Shown here: in pieces, positions 60,303-64,000 of the stretch
Position numbering within the stretch: the stretch's first letter is position 1
How the letters are laid out: every line of letters begins with the position of its first letter
NCBI RefSeq assembly: GCF_023242945.1
Contig: NZ_JALKFT010000010.1
Coordinates: forward strand, 140,448 to 204,447
From: Frankia umida
GTDB lineage: Bacteria; Actinomycetota; Actinomycetes; Frankiales; Frankiaceae
Length of the DNA stretch: 64,000 nucleotides
Direction of reading: 5' to 3'
The notes under the pieces: generated by a model
Databases searched by the model: none
The model's input: only the letters and a program-made list of their open reading frames with translations
Told to the model about the DNA's origin: nothing
Made by a program: the position numbers and the translations under genes

Positions 60303-61490
60303 TCAGCCGCGCGGCGTCCGGCGCAGGAGCGCCTCAAGGTCCGGACCGGCGCCTCGGATCGGGTCGGTCACCCGTGCCGGAGCGGGTATCGCCGGAATGG
60401 ATCGAGGCGGCGGCGTGACCACCGCGGGCACGGGGCTGATCGCGGCTTCCAACCCGGCCTCGTCGGGCTGGTGGTGGGGGCGCGGGAGCTGACCGAGGCG
60501 CAGCCGGGTCGCCGCCGGGATCGCCTGCCAGCGGGACGCGACGGCGGGTTCCCAGGATGGCCGGGCCAGGCCACCCAGCAGGCCGACCAGCATACGGGCC
60601 GCGCGGCGGGCGTCGTGCGGCCGGCCGGTGGCGATCTTGCGCGCGGTGAGCAGGCCCAGCTGCGCGGCGTGCACGGCGGGCCAGCTGCGACCGATCGTGA
60701 CGCGGTGGCGGCGGGCGTACACGGCCGCGGCGCGACCGAGTTCGGTGTGCAGCATCGGTGAGCGTCCGACGGTCTCGCCGCCGACATGCACCACCGGCCA
60801 TTCGTCGTCGGCCCAGGCGATCCGACCGCCGCTGGCATACAGCCGGGCGAACAGATCGGTTTCCTCGTAGTACATCCAGAAGGACGGATCAAATCCGCCG
60901 AGCTCGAGGAAGGTCTGCGTCCGGATCGCGAAGAACGCCCCGACCGGATAGCGCAGATGCGGCCAGCGGGCGACGGCCGCGACCTCGCCACGAACGGCGG
61001 TGACCGCGTTGGTCCGTGGCGTCGGGAGCACCGCCCGCGAACGTCCCGGCGGGCCGTCGGGGGTGTCGAGAAACGGAAAGCCCACCGCGTCGACCGACGG
61101 TGGATACCAGGCCAGCAGTTCGGGCAGCACGGCTGCGGTCCGGGCCGGTATCGTCACATCGCTGTTGACCACCAGCACCCATTCGGGCGCGCCGTCCCCA
61201 GCCGAGCCGGTCGGCCGCGCACCCAGGCCCTCCCCGGCTTCCAGCCTCTCCCCCGCCCCCGCGGCCTCCGCGAGGACGTGGCGGACGGCGATGTTGACAG
61301 CGGTGCCGTAACCGACGTTGCCCTGCCCCTCCACGATGCGCACGCCGTCCGGAACCGCGGTCTGGTCGAGTGGACCGTTCTCCACCAGGACGACTCGGCC
61401 ACCCTTGATGGAGAGCAGACTCGTGAGCAGTTCGTACAGATGGGACGAGCCGCCGTGGGACACGACAACCGAGCACAGACTGTGCATCAT
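60303..61490 (-). CDS. Family 2 glycosyltransferase, rhamnosyltransferase-like
   Basis: The 395-residue GT-A enzyme has an N-terminal CSVVVSHGGSSHLYELLTSL and VLVENGPLDQT, nucleotide-sugar motif WVLVVNSDVT and acceptor-side GAFFAIRTQTFLELGGFD with PSFWMYYEETDLFARL. These are the hallmarks of WbbL-type rhamnosyl- or galactofuranosyl-transferases of actinobacterial envelope synthesis. The C-terminal ~90 residues are Pro/Ala-rich. Its ATG is preceded by an AT-rich leader. It is monocistronic. Confidence 0.85.
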   Translation of the reverse strand: MMHSLCSVVVSHGGSSHLYELLTSLLSIKGGRVVLVENGPLDQTAVPDGVRIVEGQGNVGYGTAVNIAVRHVLAEAAGAGERLEAGEGLGARPTGSAGDGAPEWVLVVNSDVTIPARTAAVLPELLAWYPPSVDAVGFPFLDTPDGPPGRSRAVLPTPRTNAVTAVRGEVAAVARWPHLRYPVGAFFAIRTQTFLELGGFDPSFWMYYEETDLFARLYASGGRIAWADDEWPVVHVGGETVGRSPMLHTELGRAAAVYARRHRVTIGRSWPAVHAAQLGLLTARKIATGRPHDARRAARMLVGLLGGLARPSWEPAVASRWQAIPAATRLRLGQLPRPHHQPDEAGLEAAISPVPAVVTPPPRSIPAIPAPARVTDPIRGAGPDLEALLRRTPRG

Positions 61491-61982
61491 CCGCCTTCAT
61501 AGAAAGAAAAAGTGCCGGGGCACTGATCGCCACCAGAATAGCGACGCTCTGGAGATGTTCCATGCTGCGCGCACGGCGAGTCGCGCCCGATTCTGCGCCA
61601 TGCCTGAAAAAGGCGGATTAAAGCCGCAGCAGCCGCCTGGACAAAATCCGGTTCAGATTGGACTTGGCAGACCACTAAATACCAGTGAACGGCCCACCGA
61701 AAGCAACTTCGAAACCGGCGACAGCGGCCAGTCTCCCACCACGGTCGGACGCGCGAGGCACATCCACGGACTCCGCACGGACAAGAATCACACACGTCAC
61801 GGTACTCCCCGGCGCGCCGCCGCTCGCCCGACCAGGCGGGACCGCCTCGCCGCACGCGTCGAGCCCGCCGTCCGCCGTCCGTCCATCGTCGATCCGTCGG
61901 GTCGACCGGGACGGGGCGAGGAGATCGCAGGAGTCCTGCCGTTTCGCCACCACCCAGGACACCATCCTGTCAACGTAAGAAC
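61491..61982. promoter_or_regulatory. AT-richer divergent intergenic region
   Basis: These 490 bp lie between the glycosyltransferase and the WYL regulator. The part near 61495-61700 is clearly less GC-rich than its surroundings (GAAAGAAAAAG, CTAAATACC). It probably contains both promoters and a long leader. No gene is seen. Confidence 0.4.
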
Positions 61983-62795
61983 ATGCCGCACCCAGATCGA
62001 CTGACCGCGATCGTCGAGGAGTTGCGCCGGGCCGGACCCGCCGGGCGCACCGCAGCCAGCCTGGCAGCCCGGCTGGATGTGAGTGTTCGCACCATTCGGC
62101 GAGACCTGTTGGACCTGCAGAAGGCGGGCGTCTCGGTAGGCGGGGTGTCCGGACCGGGCGGGGGTTATGTGCTCGCCCAGCATGCGACGGTGCCTCCTGT
62201 CACCTTCACCCAGGGTCAGGCGGGTGCCGCCGCCGTGGCGCTGGCCGTCGGCGGCGGGCCGTTCACCCGCGACGGCGCGATGGCGTTGGAGAAGCTGCTC
62301 GACAGCCTGCCACCGGCACAACAGCAGCAGGTCGCCGAGCGGGCAGCCGGCCCGGCCGCCGGTTCACCGGTACTGATGCGCACCCCGCTGGCCGTCACGG
62401 TCGAGGAGGCGCTGCGCACCGGACAGGTCCTCCTCATCGACTACCAGGATGCCGCCGGCAGCCGGACCGTGGGCCGGCCGATCGAGCCGGCCCTGGTGGC
62501 GCTGACCGGCGGCCAGTGGTATCTGCTGGCCTGGTGCCTCGAGCGGCGGGGACCGCGCTGGTTTCGCTGGGACCGCATCTCCCGGGCGGTGAACACCGGC
62601 CGTCCGGTCCAGGAACGCGACCCGTTCACCTACTTCACCGCGCCACCGCCGAGCGTCCGACGGCCACGACCGCCGCAGCCCGGCAACAGTGCCGGCGCCG
62701 GCCAGGGTGAGCCGCCGGCCGGCACCGTGGAATCGATCAGAGCGGTCAGCCGAGACGGTTCGGCCAGCCCGGCCAGCTCGGTCGCGCCGACCTGA
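61983..62795 (+). CDS. WYL-domain transcriptional regulator (HTH_11/DeoR-like)
   Basis: The 270-residue protein has an N-terminal winged helix (PDRLTAIVEELRRAGPAGRT, then LAARLDVSVRTIRRDLLDLQ), GPGGGYVL, and a C-terminal WYL domain with GQWYLLAWCLERRGPRWFRW. WYL domains bind ligands, often nucleic acid or cyclic nucleotides, and regulate defence and stress genes. A disordered tail of ~50 residues follows. Its target is not evident; it is divergent from the glycosyltransferase. Confidence 0.88.
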   Translation: MPHPDRLTAIVEELRRAGPAGRTAASLAARLDVSVRTIRRDLLDLQKAGVSVGGVSGPGGGYVLAQHATVPPVTFTQGQAGAAAVALAVGGGPFTRDGAMALEKLLDSLPPAQQQQVAERAAGPAAGSPVLMRTPLAVTVEEALRTGQVLLIDYQDAAGSRTVGRPIEPALVALTGGQWYLLAWCLERRGPRWFRWDRISRAVNTGRPVQERDPFTYFTAPPPSVRRPRPPQPGNSAGAGQGEPPAGTVESIRAVSRDGSASPASSVAPT

Positions 62796-62841
62796 CCGGG
62801 CAGGGCCCATCACCCGCGAGCCCTGCCCGGGACGGCGGTGC

Positions 62842-63900
62842 CTACCCGACCCGCCCCGCCTGCTGGCCATGATCCGCGTCGGCGCCGCGCTCCTCGGCCG
62901 CCCGCGCGCCGGCGTCAGGATCGGCCGCGTCGAGGTCGGCGGTGTCCCTGGTACCGACCTCGGGATGGGCCTCGTCCGGGTCGGCGTCCCGCGCCGGGGG
63001 CTCGGTGCGCAGAGACCACACCACCGAAGCCGTCAGAACGACGGCGATGAAGCCGAGGGACAGCGCGATCGGCATGTGCCACACGTCCGTGAGCAGCATC
63101 TTGATACCGATGAAGGCGAGGATCACGGCCAGCCCCGTCGCCAGCTTGTGGAAGCGTTCCATCAGGCCGGACAGCAGGAAGAACAGCGATCGCAGGCCCA
63201 GGATGGCCAGCGCGTTGGCGGTGTAGACGAGAAAGATCTGGTCGGTGACGCCCAGCGCCGCCGGGACCGAGTCGAACGCGAACAGGACGTCGGCGGTCTC
63301 GACCACCACGAGGACGGCGAGCAGCGGAGTGGCGACCAGCCGGCCCGCGCGGCGCAGCACGAAGCGCTGGCCGTGGTACTCGTCGGAGACGGGCATGATC
63401 CGCCGCAGCAGACGGGTCGCCCGGCTGTTACCGGGGTCCATGTCCACGCCGTCGTCACGCACCATCCGGACCGCGGTGTAGATCAGGAAGGCGCCGAAGA
63501 GATAGATGACGAAGCTGAACTGCTCGAGGACCGCGATGCCGGCCGCGATGAACAGAAATCTCAGTACCAGCGCGCCGAGCACTCCGTAGAACAGCACCCG
63601 GTGCTGGTAGGCGCGGGGCACCTTGAAATACGAGAAGATCAACGCGAAGACGAACAGGTTGTCGACGGAAAGGCTCTTCTCGAGCAGGTAGGCAGCGGTG
63701 TACTCACCAGCCGCGCCCGGGCCATAACAGGCCCAGATCACCCCGGCGAAACCGAGGCCCAGGGACACCCACAGCACGCTCCACCAAGCGGCTTCCTTGA
63801 AGGCGATGACATGGGCACGACGGTGTGCCAGCAGGTCGATGGCAAGCAGAGCGAGCAGACCACCCATGAAGGCAAGCCAGGCCCATAGCGGGACGTGCAC
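62842..63900 (-). CDS. TerC-family membrane protein
   Basis: The 352-residue protein has about nine membrane helices and TerC motifs: EKSLSVDNLFVFALIFSYF, FGAFLIYTAVRM, VVVETADVLFAFDSVPAALG and the terminal IGIKMLL. TerC proteins export metal ions (manganese in studied cases) or take part in tellurite resistance. GTG at 63900 with GGAG nine bases upstream is the start. The last ~45 residues are an acidic Asp/Ala/Arg tail. The gene sits in a chromosomal neighbourhood conserved near uvr genes in actinobacteria. Confidence 0.9.
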   Translation of the reverse strand: MHVPLWAWLAFMGGLLALLAIDLLAHRRAHVIAFKEAAWWSVLWVSLGLGFAGVIWACYGPGAAGEYTAAYLLEKSLSVDNLFVFALIFSYFKVPRAYQHRVLFYGVLGALVLRFLFIAAGIAVLEQFSFVIYLFGAFLIYTAVRMVRDDGVDMDPGNSRATRLLRRIMPVSDEYHGQRFVLRRAGRLVATPLLAVLVVVETADVLFAFDSVPAALGVTDQIFLVYTANALAILGLRSLFFLLSGLMERFHKLATGLAVILAFIGIKMLLTDVWHMPIALSLGFIAVVLTASVVWSLRTEPPARDADPDEAHPEVGTRDTADLDAADPDAGARAAEERGADADHGQQAGRVG

Positions 63901-64000
63901 GGATGTGTCTCCAGTTCCGGAAAAAGTGCCCCTATGTCCTTCGTCAAGCCGGTGAGGGGGTCGGGGCCTGGTAGAAGGTCCCATCGCGAAGCATCGCGTA

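Overview
The window is GC-rich chromosome of a filamentous actinobacterium, most likely Frankia or a close relative. The evidence is gene content (RbpA, WhiA, OpcA, an SsgA-like protein, 4-bp-overlap operons, many GTG starts) and gene order, which follows the conserved actinobacterial run ctaA-ctaB-tal-zwf-opcA-pgl, gap-pgk-tpiA-secG-rbpA, whiA-yvcK-rapZ-uvrC, uvrA. The genus is an inference.

Region 1 (1-30.4 kb) is core chromosome. It holds an ABC exporter and heme A synthase, heme O synthase with a very long repeat-built N-terminus, and the oxidative pentose-phosphate genes tal, zwf, opcA and pgl on the plus strand. A minus-strand block follows: a SHOCT-type membrane protein, a Ser/Thr kinase, rbpA, a peptide-binding lipoprotein, secG, tpiA, pgk and gap. 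Next come the overlapping operon uvrC-rapZ-yvcK-whiA, an SsgA-like gene, uvrA, and a metallo-beta-lactamase (MBL) fold hydrolase divergent from uvrA. Intergenic regions carry short tandem repeats, perfect hairpins and two copies of a dispersed inverted repeat.

Region 2 (30,393-59,459) is a ~29 kb integrated element bounded by a 17-bp direct repeat. It was inserted by a large serine integrase into the MBL gene. The element carries its own version of the 3' end of that gene, so the MBL frame is rebuilt at the left junction and the original 3' end is stranded at the right junction. The left half has small regulators, three or four lipoproteins, a 1.2 kb non-coding array of palindromes and CCGCA repeats, a GntR regulator with a clear operator, an HD-domain protein, and an XRE-TPR regulator coupled to an acetyltransferase. 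The right half, all minus strand up to the repressor, has a 1,516-residue tape measure protein, a small serine recombinase with a long inverted repeat filling the gap in front of it, a string of small phage-type genes including a zinc-binding small-terminase-like protein, a DnaB helicase and a replication initiator. The initiator gene contains five evenly placed 21-bp iterons, in the style of lambda ori inside gene O. A small excisionase-like protein, a divergent repressor and the integrase complete it. No portal, capsid, large terminase, tail tube, FtsK/Tra or lysis gene was seen, so this is either a decayed prophage or a satellite-like element that kept a tape measure.

Region 3 (59.5-64 kb) returns to chromosome: the stranded MBL 3' end, an unknown gene that was originally coupled to it, a family 2 glycosyltransferase, a WYL-type regulator and a TerC-family membrane protein.
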